A stretch of DNA of 49,225 nucleotides from Chloroflexota bacterium (GCA_023459215.1 JAEWVF010000027.1:1-49225); one strand, 5' to 3'. Shown: positions 35,323-43,502, numbered from the stretch's first letter. The notes: generated from the letters alone by a model not told the origin. Made by a program: numbers and translations.

Positions 35323-35472
35323 TTTTGCTCCTGTTCTTATCATTTTGCTCATGGATATGCCTTATTTTACCATCGCCAAACCGGCAGAAATTTATAAAGA
35401 CATGCTAAAAATTTCTTCATTCGGGTTGTCTTTTAAACCCAATTGCAATAACGTTAAGACTGCCAAAAATAA

Positions 35473-35488
35473 GCCGCAAAGCTGCGGC
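35473..35488 (+). promoter_or_regulatory. Small hairpin before the ABC binding-protein gene
   Basis: GCCGCA pairs with TGCGGC around a four-base loop, 15 bases before the ribosome binding site. It may stabilise the leader. In the rest of 35353-35511 I see no confident promoter; TTGCAA near 35443 is a weak -35 candidate. Confidence 0.4.
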
Positions 35489-35511
35489 GAATCGTCAAAG
35501 GAGAGAGAAAA

Positions 35512-36318
35512 ATGAAGAAAACCTTTTTGCTTTTAAGTCTGTTGGCTGTGTTGAGTCTGGCATTGGCCGCCTGCGGCGGCAGCGCAGAACCGGCCCCAAC
35601 AAACGGTGGCGGAACCGCCCAGGAGGGCTTGCCCGACCTTGGCGGCAAGACCATCACGGTAGCGGTGGAAAACGCTTATCCCCCCTTCAACAGCATCGAC
35701 GAAGCCTCCGGCCAGGGTGTCGGCTGGGACTATGACACCGTCAATGAAATCTGCAAACGCATCAACTGCGTAGCGGAGTTCAAACAGGCTGCCTGGGATG
35801 GCATTTTCCCGGCTATGGCCGCCAATGAGTACGATGTCCTGGCCGATGGCGTCACCTTTACCGCTGAACGCGACGAAACGGTCGATTTCTCAACCCCCTA
35901 CGTTACCGTGGGGCAAGTTCTCCTGACTCGCGCCGGTGAAACCCGCGACCTGGAAGCCTTCAAAGCTGACGCGGAAGCCCTGGTTGGAACCCAGATCGGG
36001 ACCACCAACGCCATCGTCGCTGAAGAAACTTTCCCCGACAAAACCATCCAATCGTTTGAAGATTTCGGCGCAGCCGTCCTGGCCCTGATCAGCGGCGATA
36101 TTGACGCCGTGGTCATCGACAATGTGACCGCTTCCGGTTACATGGGCGAGAACGAGGGCAAGCTCAAAATTGCCGGGCAGATTACCTCGGATGAGCAACT
36201 GGCCTTCGTTTTTCCTCCCGGATCAGAATTGGTAGCGCCCTTTAATGCCGCGCTCGAGGCGATGAAGACCGATGGCACCCTCGACAATCTCAACAAAAAA
36301 TGGGGCCTGACCCAGTAA
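35512..36318 (+). CDS. Amino acid ABC transporter substrate-binding lipoprotein
   Basis: Captures a polar amino acid outside the membrane for the permease encoded next. AAAGGAGAGAG precedes the ATG. The N-terminal signal ends at the lipobox LAAC (Cys21), followed by a low-complexity linker. The body is a type-3 solute-binding protein: YPPFNSIDEASGQGVGWDYD, the domain hinge and the conserved FSTPYVTVGQVL. At 268 residues it is normal. Glutamine-, arginine- and histidine-binding proteins look alike at this level, so the ligand is open; nearness to the arginine and lysine genes makes a basic amino acid possible but unproven. Confidence 0.9.
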   Translation: MKKTFLLLSLLAVLSLALAACGGSAEPAPTNGGGTAQEGLPDLGGKTITVAVENAYPPFNSIDEASGQGVGWDYDTVNEICKRINCVAEFKQAAWDGIFPAMAANEYDVLADGVTFTAERDETVDFSTPYVTVGQVLLTRAGETRDLEAFKADAEALVGTQIGTTNAIVAEETFPDKTIQSFEDFGAAVLALISGDIDAVVIDNVTASGYMGENEGKLKIAGQITSDEQLAFVFPPGSELVAPFNAALEAMKTDGTLDNLNKKWGLTQ

Positions 36319-36334
36319 AACCCTAGATTCAATC

Positions 36335-36369
36335 CAGGCCGGACGGGGACAAACGCCCCGTCCGGCCTG
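36335..36369 (+). promoter_or_regulatory. 14-bp intercistronic hairpin between binding protein and permease
   Basis: CAGGCCGGACGGGG pairs perfectly with CCCCGTCCGGCCTG around a seven-base loop; only CGCTTTT follows. Such hairpins protect the upstream mRNA or partly terminate, giving more binding protein than permease. Confidence 0.75.
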
Positions 36370-36423
36370 CGCTTTTCCTGTGCCCGGTAAAAACCGGGCA
36401 ACTTCCAATCTGCGGGAGGAAAA

Positions 36424-37233
36424 ATGGAATCGACAGAAAAAATGCCCCAGCGCCCAACCCTGCTCCCCGGGGTGGATGCATCCAAATGGCCGTGGTGGGC
36501 CATTGCGCTAGCCCTGCTTGGGTTGGCCGTTTCCATGCTGATTATCGGATCGGAAAATTACCGCGAAACGTTCATCTATTTATTGGATGGGATTGCCACC
36601 ACCCTGCGCATCACCCTGCTTTCCTTTATTTTTGCCACAATCCTGGGGCTGCTGACCGGACTGGCGCGCGTATCGAAAAACGTTTTCTTTTACAACCTTT
36701 CAACCCTGTACGTTGAGGTGGTACGCGGCATCCCATTGATTGTGCTCATCATCTACATCGCTTTTGGAATTGTCCCAGCCCTGGTGGAACTACTCAACGG
36801 AGCCGGCATTACAGTCTCAATCCGCGATTGGCCGATGGAAATGCGCGCAATCGTCGCCCTGGCGATTGGTTACGGCGCTTATGAGGGCGAAGTTTTCCGC
36901 GCCGGGATCCAATCCATCAGCAAAGGCCAGATGGAAGCAGCCAAATCACTGGGGATGAACTATATGCAGGCCATGCGCTTCGTTATCCTGCCGCAGGCGG
37001 TCCGGCGCGTCCTGCCGCCGCTCGGCAACGATTTCATCTCCCTGCTGAAAGACTCATCGCTGGTAACCGTCCTGGCCGTTGATGAATTGACCCAGTTGGG
37101 CCGCCTGCGACGCGCTTCAACCTTCCGTTTTCTGGAAACCTTCAATGTAGTTGCGTTCCTGTACCTATCGATGACCCTGATGCTCTCCAGCATTGTCCGC
37201 TGGCTGGAGCATAAGTTAAAAATACAGGAATAG
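36424..37233 (+). CDS. Amino acid ABC transporter permease (HisM/GlnP-like)
   Basis: The membrane channel for the upstream binding protein. The 269-residue protein has an extra N-terminal membrane helix (about 20-42), then IATTLRITLLSFIFATILG, EVVRGIPLIVLI and the ATPase-contacting EAA loop EAAKSLGMNYMQAMRFVILPQ. GGAGG lies directly upstream. No ATP-binding gene follows; after its stop comes a terminator and the tRNA, so the ATPase must be encoded elsewhere or shared. Confidence 0.92.
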   Translation: MESTEKMPQRPTLLPGVDASKWPWWAIALALLGLAVSMLIIGSENYRETFIYLLDGIATTLRITLLSFIFATILGLLTGLARVSKNVFFYNLSTLYVEVVRGIPLIVLIIYIAFGIVPALVELLNGAGITVSIRDWPMEMRAIVALAIGYGAYEGEVFRAGIQSISKGQMEAAKSLGMNYMQAMRFVILPQAVRRVLPPLGNDFISLLKDSSLVTVLAVDELTQLGRLRRASTFRFLETFNVVAFLYLSMTLMLSSIVRWLEHKLKIQE

Positions 37234-37250
37234 TTGAAATAGGATAAGAA

Positions 37251-37281
37251 AAGAGCCGCTCAGTTTGAGCGGCTCTTTTTT
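37251..37281. terminator. Bidirectional terminator after the permease and tRNA-Glu genes
   Basis: AAGAGCCGCTCA pairs with TGAGCGGCTCTT around a three-base loop (12 bp) and runs into six T on the plus strand. The A-rich left flank (AAGAAAA) gives a T-run for the tRNA on the other strand. Confidence 0.9.
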
Positions 37282-37356
37282 GGTGCCCCCACGGGGATTC
37301 GAACCCCGGTCGTAGCCTTGAAAGGGCTGCGTCCTAGTCCACTAGACGATGGGGGC
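37281..37356 (-). tRNA. tRNA-Glu (anticodon UUC)
   Basis: The minus strand gives a 76-base tRNA. Acceptor GCCCCCA pairs with TGGGGGC, D-stem GTCT pairs with GGAC, the anticodon loop is CTTTCAA (anticodon TTC, reading GAA/GAG), and the T-arm is CGGGG-TTCGAAT-CCCCG. The discriminator A is followed by an encoded CCA. The outermost pair of the anticodon stem is a C-A mismatch. Confidence 0.95.
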
Positions 37357-37379
37357 AATCTTTTTGTCGAGCGGGCTGT

Positions 37380-37408
37380 ATTCTATCACCCACTTTTCCA
37401 ACGGTCAA
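37380..37408 (-). promoter_or_regulatory. tRNA-Glu promoter (TTGACC-17-TAGAAT)
   Basis: On the minus strand TTGACC (37403-37408) and TAGAAT (37380-37385) are 17 bases apart, 23 bases before the tRNA 5' end. The -10 box has the same TAGAAT as at the lysine operon. Confidence 0.75.
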
Positions 37409-37434
37409 GCATTTTTAAGGGCGGTTTTTAAAAC

Positions 37435-37980
37435 TCATGGCTCGTCAAGATGAGCGCTTTTCAAGGCCAGCAAATCGACATGCTTGCGGTTGAACAAAAT
37501 TGCCGGGCTATCCACCTTCAGCGCAGGGATTAAAATCGCCGTAAGCAGGCCATTGTAGATCGGCACAAATTCGCGCGTCCCTTCAGCCATAATAACCGAG
37601 AAATCGAAGCGGCCCGACCATTCGATGGTGCCAGCCAGATCGTAAATTGGCGTCGTCACCCGAATTGGATATTCATTTACCCGCACATAGCCGCCGCGCG
37701 CAATCGCCTGCGGGCCAAGGTCTTCGCGCCGCGCCAGGCAAATAGCAAACAACTGTGACTTCACCACCCGCACAGATTGGTAATGGTCAACCAATTTGGT
37801 TGGCATGTGCAAGCGCGCCAGGCGCGCATCGTTGATCTCGGCAAACGAGTTGTTCGGGTCACTCAACAAGCCCATCAAACCAGTCGATGGCACGGCGATT
37901 TTGCCCACAATGCGGTAACTGGGCGTAAAAAAATCAGCAGAGATGAAGCGATTGGTGCCGGTTGGCGGATCAAGGGTCAT
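37435..37980 (-). CDS. Hypothetical protein (181 aa)
   Basis: A 181-residue cytoplasmic protein without membrane segment or recognised motif. The ATG at 37980 is preferred; a TTG at 38013 would extend it over the end of the previous gene. The N-terminal half contains a RFISADFFTPSYRIVGKIAVP stretch and later LLSDPNNSFAEINDARLARLH, which looks like the DUF6812/'PilZ-like' beta-strand-rich proteins found in Chloroflexota, an uncertain impression. It is last in a run of genes overlapping or nearly touching each other (lepB, deoC, zinc finger protein), so it may share their transcript. Confidence 0.65.
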   Translation of the reverse strand: MTLDPPTGTNRFISADFFTPSYRIVGKIAVPSTGLMGLLSDPNNSFAEINDARLARLHMPTKLVDHYQSVRVVKSQLFAICLARREDLGPQAIARGGYVRVNEYPIRVTTPIYDLAGTIEWSGRFDFSVIMAEGTREFVPIYNGLLTAILIPALKVDSPAILFNRKHVDLLALKSAHLDEP

Positions 37981-37990
37981 GGGAAACTCG

Positions 37991-38293
37991 CTATTTTTCA
38001 GAAGGCGGCGCAAGATGATCTGTGCGGCGGCGAGGTCTCGGTCGCAAGGCGCGTGGCCGACGCGCAGCCTGCCCGGTGTTCGGGCTAAGCAAAGTTGTCA
38101 ACCAGTTCACCGCCCGGCCATCATACTCACGTTTGCCACACACATCACATACCCAGGCCGGGAAATTCGGCACAGTGACCAGTTCTTCGTCCAACCAAGT
38201 GAAGTAGGTAATGAACTGCAAATTCATCACCCCGGCCTGGCACTGGTTGCAGGTAAAAGACGGCGGGCGAACTACTTTGGACTCTTCGCTCAT
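37991..38293 (-). CDS. YgiT-type zinc finger domain protein (100 aa)
   Basis: CNQCQAG and, 30 residues later, CDVCGKREYDG form the two CxxC pairs of the YgiT/MqsA-type zinc finger. In MqsA this domain precedes an HTH antitoxin domain, but here the rest is a basic, Arg/Pro-rich tail (RRPRALRPRPRRR) without HTH, and no MqsR toxin lies nearby. So it is probably not a toxin-antitoxin member. Its ATG overlaps the deoC stop by four bases. Confidence 0.75.
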   Translation of the reverse strand: MSEESKVVRPPSFTCNQCQAGVMNLQFITYFTWLDEELVTVPNFPAWVCDVCGKREYDGRAVNWLTTLLSPNTGQAARRPRALRPRPRRRTDHLAPPSEK

Positions 38294-39039
38294 CGCGCAG
38301 CAGCCTCCTGCAGGATGGAAATGCCGGCGCTGGCGCCCAGGCGGTTGGCTCCGGCGCGAATCATCGCCAGGGCATCATCCAGAGTGCGGATGCCGCCAGC
38401 AGCCTTAACGCCAACATCCGGCCCAACTACCCGGCGCATCAGGGAAACATCATCCACGGTCGCGCCGGAGGGGCCGAACCCGGTCGAGGTTTTGACAAAA
38501 TCGGCCCCAGCCGCTTTCGAGATCAAACAGCCCGCAATCTTCTGGCGCTGGTCGAGGTAACACATCTCCAGGATAACCTTGACATGCACCTGATGAGCGT
38601 GGCTGGCCTCAACCACGGCCTTGACATCTTCATAAACCAATTCAAACGCATTGGCCTTCAATGCGCCAATGTTGATAACCATATCGATTTCAGTCGCGCC
38701 GGCTTCAATCGCCATTTTGGTTTCAACCGCCTTGAACGAAGGCAGGTGCGCCCCCAGCGGGAAAGAAATCACCGAGCAAATCCCAACCTGGGTATCGCGC
38801 AGGACGCCCGCCGCCAGCGGAACATAGCCCGGGTTGACGCACACCGTGGCAAACCGATGTTCACGCGCTTCCTGGCACAGCTTCATCACCTGCTGAGCAG
38901 TTATCTCAGCTTTCAGCGCAGTGTGATCGATCCAGCCGGCCAGCTCGGCAGCAACCGGCAAGGCCAACGCCGGTGGAGCCGGCGGCAATTCACTCAGGTA
39001 AGAATCCGTTTGGGCAAGGATATTCTTTAAGTCAATCAT
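38290..39039 (-). CDS. deoC: Deoxyribose-phosphate aldolase
   Basis: Splits 2-deoxyribose-5-phosphate into glyceraldehyde-3-phosphate and acetaldehyde in nucleoside breakdown. The 249-residue class I aldolase barrel has the Schiff-base lysine in DFVKTSTGF and the second lysine in VGVKAAGGIR; IDHTALKAE near the N-terminus is typical. The ATG overlaps the lepB stop (ATGA). No other nucleoside genes lie nearby, so its placement seems due to shared transcription rather than a pathway. Confidence 0.95.
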   Translation of the reverse strand: MIDLKNILAQTDSYLSELPPAPPALALPVAAELAGWIDHTALKAEITAQQVMKLCQEAREHRFATVCVNPGYVPLAAGVLRDTQVGICSVISFPLGAHLPSFKAVETKMAIEAGATEIDMVINIGALKANAFELVYEDVKAVVEASHAHQVHVKVILEMCYLDQRQKIAGCLISKAAGADFVKTSTGFGPSGATVDDVSLMRRVVGPDVGVKAAGGIRTLDDALAMIRAGANRLGASAGISILQEAAAR

Positions 39040-39650
39040 TGGCTCGCCTTTATCAAATCAACATGATTTAGTATCGTTAAACGCTCAAAGGGCCAGTAAA
39101 CCAATACCGCCTTCCCGACCACCTTGTCAGCAGGCAACATACCCCAGGAATGTGAATCTGAAGAATCGTTACGGTTATCGCCCAAGACAAAGAAATTATC
39201 CGAAGGCACCACCCAGGAACCGTTGTACGCAGGTACGGCGGCAATATAATCCTCGACCAATCCAACCCCGTTAACATAGACAACACCGTTTTCGATCCGC
39301 ACTTCATCGCCGGGCAGGCCAATGACACGCTTAATCAAATCCTGGCGGGTCAGGTCGAAGTGAAAAACGATAATATCGCCGCGCTGCGGCTCGCCAAACC
39401 GATAGGCCAGACGGTTAACCAGGACAAAATTCCCATCTTCGAGGGTAGGCAACATGCTGAAGCCATCCACCCGTACCCGTGCCGTCAGAGCATTGATTAC
39501 CAGGAATAGCGCCGCCGAAAGAAGAACTGTCTCTAAAATATCGTATAAAAGTTGATACCAACCCGCCCGGCCTTCTTTCTGGGGTTCATTCTCGGCTTCC
39601 GGGGCGGGAGCAGATGTCTCAATTGTCAAATCTTCCAAAACTGCCTCCAA
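39036..39650 (-). CDS. lepB: Signal peptidase I
   Basis: Cuts signal peptides from exported proteins. The 204-residue protein has one membrane helix (about 40-56) and the S26 catalytic dyad: Ser65 in DGFSMLPTL and Lys107 in DLIKRVIGLPGDEV. The later box DNRNDSSDSHSWG is present. An acidic cytoplasmic N-terminus of about 30 residues precedes the helix. It is the first gene of the overlapping lepB-deoC-zinc finger group. Confidence 0.95.
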   Translation of the reverse strand: MEAVLEDLTIETSAPAPEAENEPQKEGRAGWYQLLYDILETVLLSAALFLVINALTARVRVDGFSMLPTLEDGNFVLVNRLAYRFGEPQRGDIIVFHFDLTRQDLIKRVIGLPGDEVRIENGVVYVNGVGLVEDYIAAVPAYNGSWVVPSDNFFVLGDNRNDSSDSHSWGMLPADKVVGKAVLVYWPFERLTILNHVDLIKASQ

Positions 39651-39679
39651 ATGATGGGCAGATTATACCGCATCCGCCA

Positions 39680-40414
39680 TCAAACCCGCCCCCAGGCATA
39701 AAAGGTTGGCACAAATAAAACCCGGCTGCCCTGCCGGCGCGCCTGGGCATCCAACTCTTTCATATGCTGGATGTCGTCCGCCGGGACCTGCCCCGCCAAA
39801 TCGGCCTCCAGCACCGCCCATTCCATTTCCGTTTCAGGGGGTGTGGGAGCGTTCCACCCGCCGCCGATCACGCCGTTTTCGACCAGCCGGATACCCGCCC
39901 TGGCGAATACTCCGGCCAACTCGCGGCCCATCTGCGGATTAACTCCCTGGCGCTGTAATGCCCCTGTCTGCCATTCACCAAGCCGCCTGAGCGCGGCGGG
40001 ATGGTCGATGCGGGCGGCATGATCCGGTTCGGCCAGGGCCAGGATGGCCCCACCGGGGCGCGTCACCCGCGCCATTTCGCGCAGAACCTGCTCCGGTTTT
40101 TGCACCCAAAGCAAAAGGTAGTGACAAAAAACCAGGTCAAAACACGCCTGCGGGTAAGGCAGATGCTCCCCAACAGCGTTCACCACGCGCAACGCAGGGG
40201 CGTTGCCGCTAGCCTGTTGAACGGCGGCCAGGCTCAGGTCGAGTCCGTGGCGCGCTGCGCCGGGAGGGACTGGGAAATCTTCCCATAACGCGCCGCTGCC
40301 ACAGCCGACTTCCAAAATCCGTTTGGCGGAAGCCAGCCCGGTGCGTTGAAACAAATAATCCCGCGTGTTTTTTGTCCAGCGGGCTTGTTGTTGATAGCGA
40401 GCATGCCAATCCAT
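39680..40414 (-). CDS. SAM-dependent methyltransferase (class I)
   Basis: A 244-residue methyltransferase. Motif I ILEVGCGSGALWE binds S-adenosylmethionine; FDLVFCHYLLLWV and MARVTRPGGAILALAEPDH are the following class I motifs, as in UbiE/ArsM-like enzymes. The substrate cannot be told. A TATAAT box at 40421-40426 (minus strand) ends six bases before the ATG and no ribosome binding site is present, suggesting a leaderless transcript starting at the ATG. The preceding phosphatase gene ends inside this box. Confidence 0.85.
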   Translation of the reverse strand: MDWHARYQQQARWTKNTRDYLFQRTGLASAKRILEVGCGSGALWEDFPVPPGAARHGLDLSLAAVQQASGNAPALRVVNAVGEHLPYPQACFDLVFCHYLLLWVQKPEQVLREMARVTRPGGAILALAEPDHAARIDHPAALRRLGEWQTGALQRQGVNPQMGRELAGVFARAGIRLVENGVIGGGWNAPTPPETEMEWAVLEADLAGQVPADDIQHMKELDAQARRQGSRVLFVPTFYAWGRV

Positions 40415-40421
40415 GTTGTGA

Positions 40422-40955
40422 TTATACGCCGGGAGCGGGCCAGTTGCGGATAAATTCGACCTGTTCGCGGGTTTCGGGGGAATGCGGGTGGAGCGCCGAC
40501 TTGGGAACGCCGCGCCACCATTCGGCCAGTTGAGCCAGGGCCGCCTCGCCGTTCAGCCCCTGCTGAACGAGGTAGCAGCCAACCACTGTGCCGGTGCGGC
40601 CAATGCCGCCCTGGCAATGCAGGTAGGTTTTGCGCCCCTGCTGGCGAGCCTGTTCGAGGTAGACCAGGATGGCCCGCATCTGCTCGGGGCTGGGCAGGCC
40701 GTAATCGCCAATCGGGAAGCGCCGGTAGTGGGCGGACAGGCCAAACTCGGCCGCTTCCTGCATCAGGAGCGATTCGTAAGAGGCGATTTCATCCGGATGG
40801 GTCAGGTCGACAAAGCTGTTAAACCCGTTTTTCAGCAGGCTGATGAGGCGCTGGCGCGCGCGTTCGGGGCTGTAAGCAGTGGCAGGATATTCCCCCGCCA
40901 GGATTTGTTCCGGGACCACCCAGTAGGACTCAGGTATGGGCCGTATGGGCTGCAT
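40422..40955 (-). CDS. Dual-specificity/tyrosine-type protein phosphatase
   Basis: A 177-residue phosphatase with P-loop HCQGGIGRTG (Cys114, Arg120) and a likely general acid Asp84 in FPIGDYG. The N-terminal YWVVPEQILAGEYP is typical of small bacterial phosphatases of the CDKN3/DSP group. It may act on proteins or on phosphorylated sugars or lipids. A link to the Ser/Thr kinases at 3-6 kb is imaginable but they lie 35 kb away. It has no clear ribosome binding site. It starts five bases after the PilZ gene. Confidence 0.85.
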   Translation of the reverse strand: MQPIRPIPESYWVVPEQILAGEYPATAYSPERARQRLISLLKNGFNSFVDLTHPDEIASYESLLMQEAAEFGLSAHYRRFPIGDYGLPSPEQMRAILVYLEQARQQGRKTYLHCQGGIGRTGTVVGCYLVQQGLNGEAALAQLAEWWRGVPKSALHPHSPETREQVEFIRNWPAPGV

Positions 40956-40960
40956 TGGCT

Positions 40961-41356
40961 TTACATTCCATCTGTCAGGAAGTTGGGATTCGGCGGATAA
41001 TGGGGCATGTCACGGCGGAATTCATAGGCATCGATCATCTCATCGATGATTTTGGCCTGTTCGGCAGTGACCGTGCCAAACTGGAAGCCAATGTTATAGA
41101 AAGCCGGATCAATATCGGGCTGGCACCAGGCCACCCTGGCGCGCAAATTCAAATGGTCGGTGGAAAACAGCGGCGGGTCGGGCAGGTCAAAACGCAGCGA
41201 AAGAATGCTTCCTTCGATCAGCGGGTCATCGCTGATAATCATCGCTCCCATCAGGTTCAAGTCAGAGAGGTAGCCGAGGACTTTGCCAGTCTCACGGTCG
41301 AAAACTCGCGAATAAACCATCAAATACTTGCGGGGAATTTGCCTGCGCTCGTCCAT
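40961..41356 (-). CDS. PilZ domain protein
   Basis: The ATG at 41356 is chosen because GGAGAGAGAAA precedes it and the domain starts right away; the frame is open to 41500. The 131-residue protein begins with ERRQIPRKYLMVYSRVFD, an RxxxR-like motif, and contains LSDLNLMGAMIIS, similar to D/NxSxxG, the two c-di-GMP contacts in PilZ domains. In the second motif Ser is replaced (DLNLMG), so binding may be weakened. The role is unknown. Confidence 0.75.
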   Translation of the reverse strand: MDERRQIPRKYLMVYSRVFDRETGKVLGYLSDLNLMGAMIISDDPLIEGSILSLRFDLPDPPLFSTDHLNLRARVAWCQPDIDPAFYNIGFQFGTVTAEQAKIIDEMIDAYEFRRDMPHYPPNPNFLTDGM

Positions 41357-41461
41357 TTTCTCTCTCCATTCTGTAAGATCGCTTTTTATAAGTGTACCAA
41401 AATCCGACCGCTTTTCAATTACAAAAGCGTGGGGCAGGCCGGGAACTGTCAAAACCGGTGA

Positions 41462-41490
41462 TTGACGGGCTGGCTGGCCTTTGGTAAAAT
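41462..41490 (+). promoter_or_regulatory. rplI promoter (TTGACG-17-TAAAAT)
   Basis: TTGACG (41462-41467) and TAAAAT (41485-41490) are 17 bases apart; the start should lie near 41497, giving a leader of about 56 bases. Confidence 0.75.
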
Positions 41491-41499
41491 CACAGCCCA

Positions 41500-41530
41500 A
41501 GAGCGTTGTACCCTTCGCTCTAATTTTTTT
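41500..41530 (+). promoter_or_regulatory. Terminator-like hairpin in the rplI leader
   Basis: AGAGCG pairs with CGCTCT around a ten-base loop, followed by AA and seven T. The loop word CCCTTCG can instead pair with CGAAAGGG (41535-41542), which holds the probable ribosome binding site. The two folds compete, so attenuation or translation control is possible. Confidence 0.4.
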
Positions 41531-41552
41531 GCCACGAAAGGGCTAGAAAAAA

Positions 41553-42083
41553 ATGAAAGTACTTTTGATCAAGGACGTTTACAAACTTGGCCGCGCAGGC
41601 GATATCAAGAAAGTCGCCGACGGCTATGGCCGCAATTTCCTGCTGCCGCAGGGAATGGCTGTGCTGGCCACCCCCGGCGCCCTGCGCCAGGCTGACAAGA
41701 TCCGCCAGGAAGCCACCAAGCGCCGCGCCGCCCTCAACCATGAAATGAGCGCCGTCGCCGAAGTGTTGAAGGGCGTTGCCCTGGCTTTCGCCGTCAAAGC
41801 TGGCGAGACCGGCAAACTGTATGGTTCGATCACCAGCCAGGATGTCGCTGACGCCCTCAAGGCCAAGACCGGCGTCGATGTCAAGCGCCAGCAAATCGAT
41901 TTGCAATCGGTGCGCGAACTCGGTGAACACACCGCCTCGATCCGCCTGACGGTCGATCTGATTCCCGAAATCACGGTGATCGCCTATCGCGAAGGCGAAG
42001 CCAACCCGCTCGAAGAAGAAGCGCCCAAGGCCGAAGAAGTCAAGGAAGAACCCAAGACTGAAGAAGCCCCGGCAGAAGGCTAA
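41553..42083 (+). CDS. rplI: Ribosomal protein L9
   Basis: A protein of the large ribosomal subunit at the base of the L1 stalk. The 176-residue sequence opens with MKVLLIKDVYKLGRAGD and VADGYGRNFLLPQGMAV, the signature of the L9 N-terminal domain. A long helix and the C-terminal domain (KLYGSITSQDVADAL) follow. The last 30 residues are a Glu/Pro/Ala-rich tail longer than usual. It leads a group with the RodZ-like gene and rimO. Confidence 0.97.
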   Translation: MKVLLIKDVYKLGRAGDIKKVADGYGRNFLLPQGMAVLATPGALRQADKIRQEATKRRAALNHEMSAVAEVLKGVALAFAVKAGETGKLYGSITSQDVADALKAKTGVDVKRQQIDLQSVRELGEHTASIRLTVDLIPEITVIAYREGEANPLEEEAPKAEEVKEEPKTEEAPAEG

Positions 42084-42160
42084 TCTTTCCCCAGTCAGAG
42101 CCACATCACCGATACAACCCGGCAAAGCAGGGGGCATCGGTGATGTCTTTTTAAGCAGTT

Positions 42161-43498
42161 ATGCCCACAAACGGCGAACAACTCCGCGCGGCGCGTGAAG
42201 CCCGCAAACTCAGCATTGCCCAGGTTGTCCAGGCGACTCGCATCCGCAGCTACTACATCGAAGCTATGGAGTCGGATGACCTTTCAAACATGCCGTCTGC
42301 CGTGCAGGCGCGCGGGTTTTTGCGCGCCTATGCCGAGTTCCTGGGGCTGGATGCAAATGCCATCTTAAATCCGAGCCAGGCAACAGTTGCGACGGCTGTT
42401 GCAGAAGAAGTCGAATCACCTGCGCCGGCCAGCGAGCCTGAACCCCAGCCCGAGCCTGAGCCGGAACCAGAACCGATCCAAGCTGTAATCAGCCTCCAAG
42501 AGGCCAGTCCAGCCCCGGCAGCGGACAATGAATCCGCCAGCGAACTGCCCCAGCCCTCGGACATCATCTTCCGCCAGATTGGGTTGTCTTTACAGCAGCG
42601 TCGCGAATTGCTCGGCCTGACCCTGGAAGAAATCGAGCGACATACCCATGTGCGCCTGGCCAACCTGCAATTGATCGAGCAGGGTAACTTTGACAGTCTG
42701 CCCTCACCCGTCCAGGCGCGCGGATTGCTCAATACTTATGCCAACTTCCTCGATATGAATGGGGATGCCATGCTGCTGCGCTTTGCCGAGGGGTTACAGG
42801 CCCGGCGCGTCGAGCGCCAAGTCGTCCCGGTGGCAACACCGCGGCGGAGTTGGAGCTGGCCACTGTGGATGCGCCGCCTGATCAGCCCGGATCTGATTTT
42901 CGGCACGGTGATGATTGTCAGTATTACCGGATTGGTGATCTGGGGCGCGCTGCGCATCATCTCCTCGCAGGAGGCGGAAGAGGAACAAGCGCCCTCGATT
43001 TCAGATGTACTGCTGGCCAGCCCGGAATTTGTGGTCACCGATACACCTGAAAGCCTGCCAACCAGCCAGGAAGAACTGGGCGTAGCGCTGCCCTCCCTGG
43101 AAGAAGAAGCCACCCCAACCTTTGAACCCACTGCGCCGCTGCCCGGCTCGATCCTGCAAGTGACCCTGCTGGTGCGTGAACGCGTTTTCATCCGCGTTAT
43201 CGTCGATGGGGAAATTCAACAGGAGGGCCGGGTGGCTCCCGGCGCAGCCCTGGTGTTTGACGGCCAGGAACGAATCGAGGTTTTAACCGGCAACGGCAAC
43301 GCTATCCAGGTTATTTACAATCAGTTCGATTTTGGAACGCTGGGCAATCCCGGCGAAGTGGTCAACCGCATCTATACCCTGGACGGCATCCAGACCCCGA
43401 CGCCAACCGTCAGCCCGACAGCGACCAACACGCCCAGGTTCCAGCCCAGCCCAACCCCGACCTTTACCAGTATCCCTCTCATAACGGAAGTGCCTTAA
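42161..43498 (+). CDS. RodZ-like membrane protein with two HTH domains
   Basis: A 445-residue protein related to the cell-shape factor RodZ, which links the cytoskeleton to wall synthesis. Two Cro/C1-type HTH domains are visible: residues about 5-70 (LRAAREARKLSIAQVVQAT, MPSAVQARGFLRAYAEFL) and about 140-205 (LQQRRELLGLTLEEIERHT, LPSPVQARGLLNTYANFL). They are joined by a Glu/Pro-rich linker. One membrane helix (about 243-264), an acidic linker, a DUF4115-like extracellular domain (ILQVTLLVRERVFIRVIVDG) and a Thr/Pro tail follow. RodZ normally has one HTH. rimO follows after four bases. Confidence 0.85.
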   Translation: MPTNGEQLRAAREARKLSIAQVVQATRIRSYYIEAMESDDLSNMPSAVQARGFLRAYAEFLGLDANAILNPSQATVATAVAEEVESPAPASEPEPQPEPEPEPEPIQAVISLQEASPAPAADNESASELPQPSDIIFRQIGLSLQQRRELLGLTLEEIERHTHVRLANLQLIEQGNFDSLPSPVQARGLLNTYANFLDMNGDAMLLRFAEGLQARRVERQVVPVATPRRSWSWPLWMRRLISPDLIFGTVMIVSITGLVIWGALRIISSQEAEEEQAPSISDVLLASPEFVVTDTPESLPTSQEELGVALPSLEEEATPTFEPTAPLPGSILQVTLLVRERVFIRVIVDGEIQQEGRVAPGAALVFDGQERIEVLTGNGNAIQVIYNQFDFGTLGNPGEVVNRIYTLDGIQTPTPTVSPTATNTPRFQPSPTPTFTSIPLITEVP

Positions 43499-43502
43499 AT
43501 CC

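Noticed and set aside
37991..38293. MqsRA-like toxin-antitoxin system
   Set aside because: Only the zinc finger part is present; there is no HTH domain and no toxin gene next to it, and it overlaps deoC.
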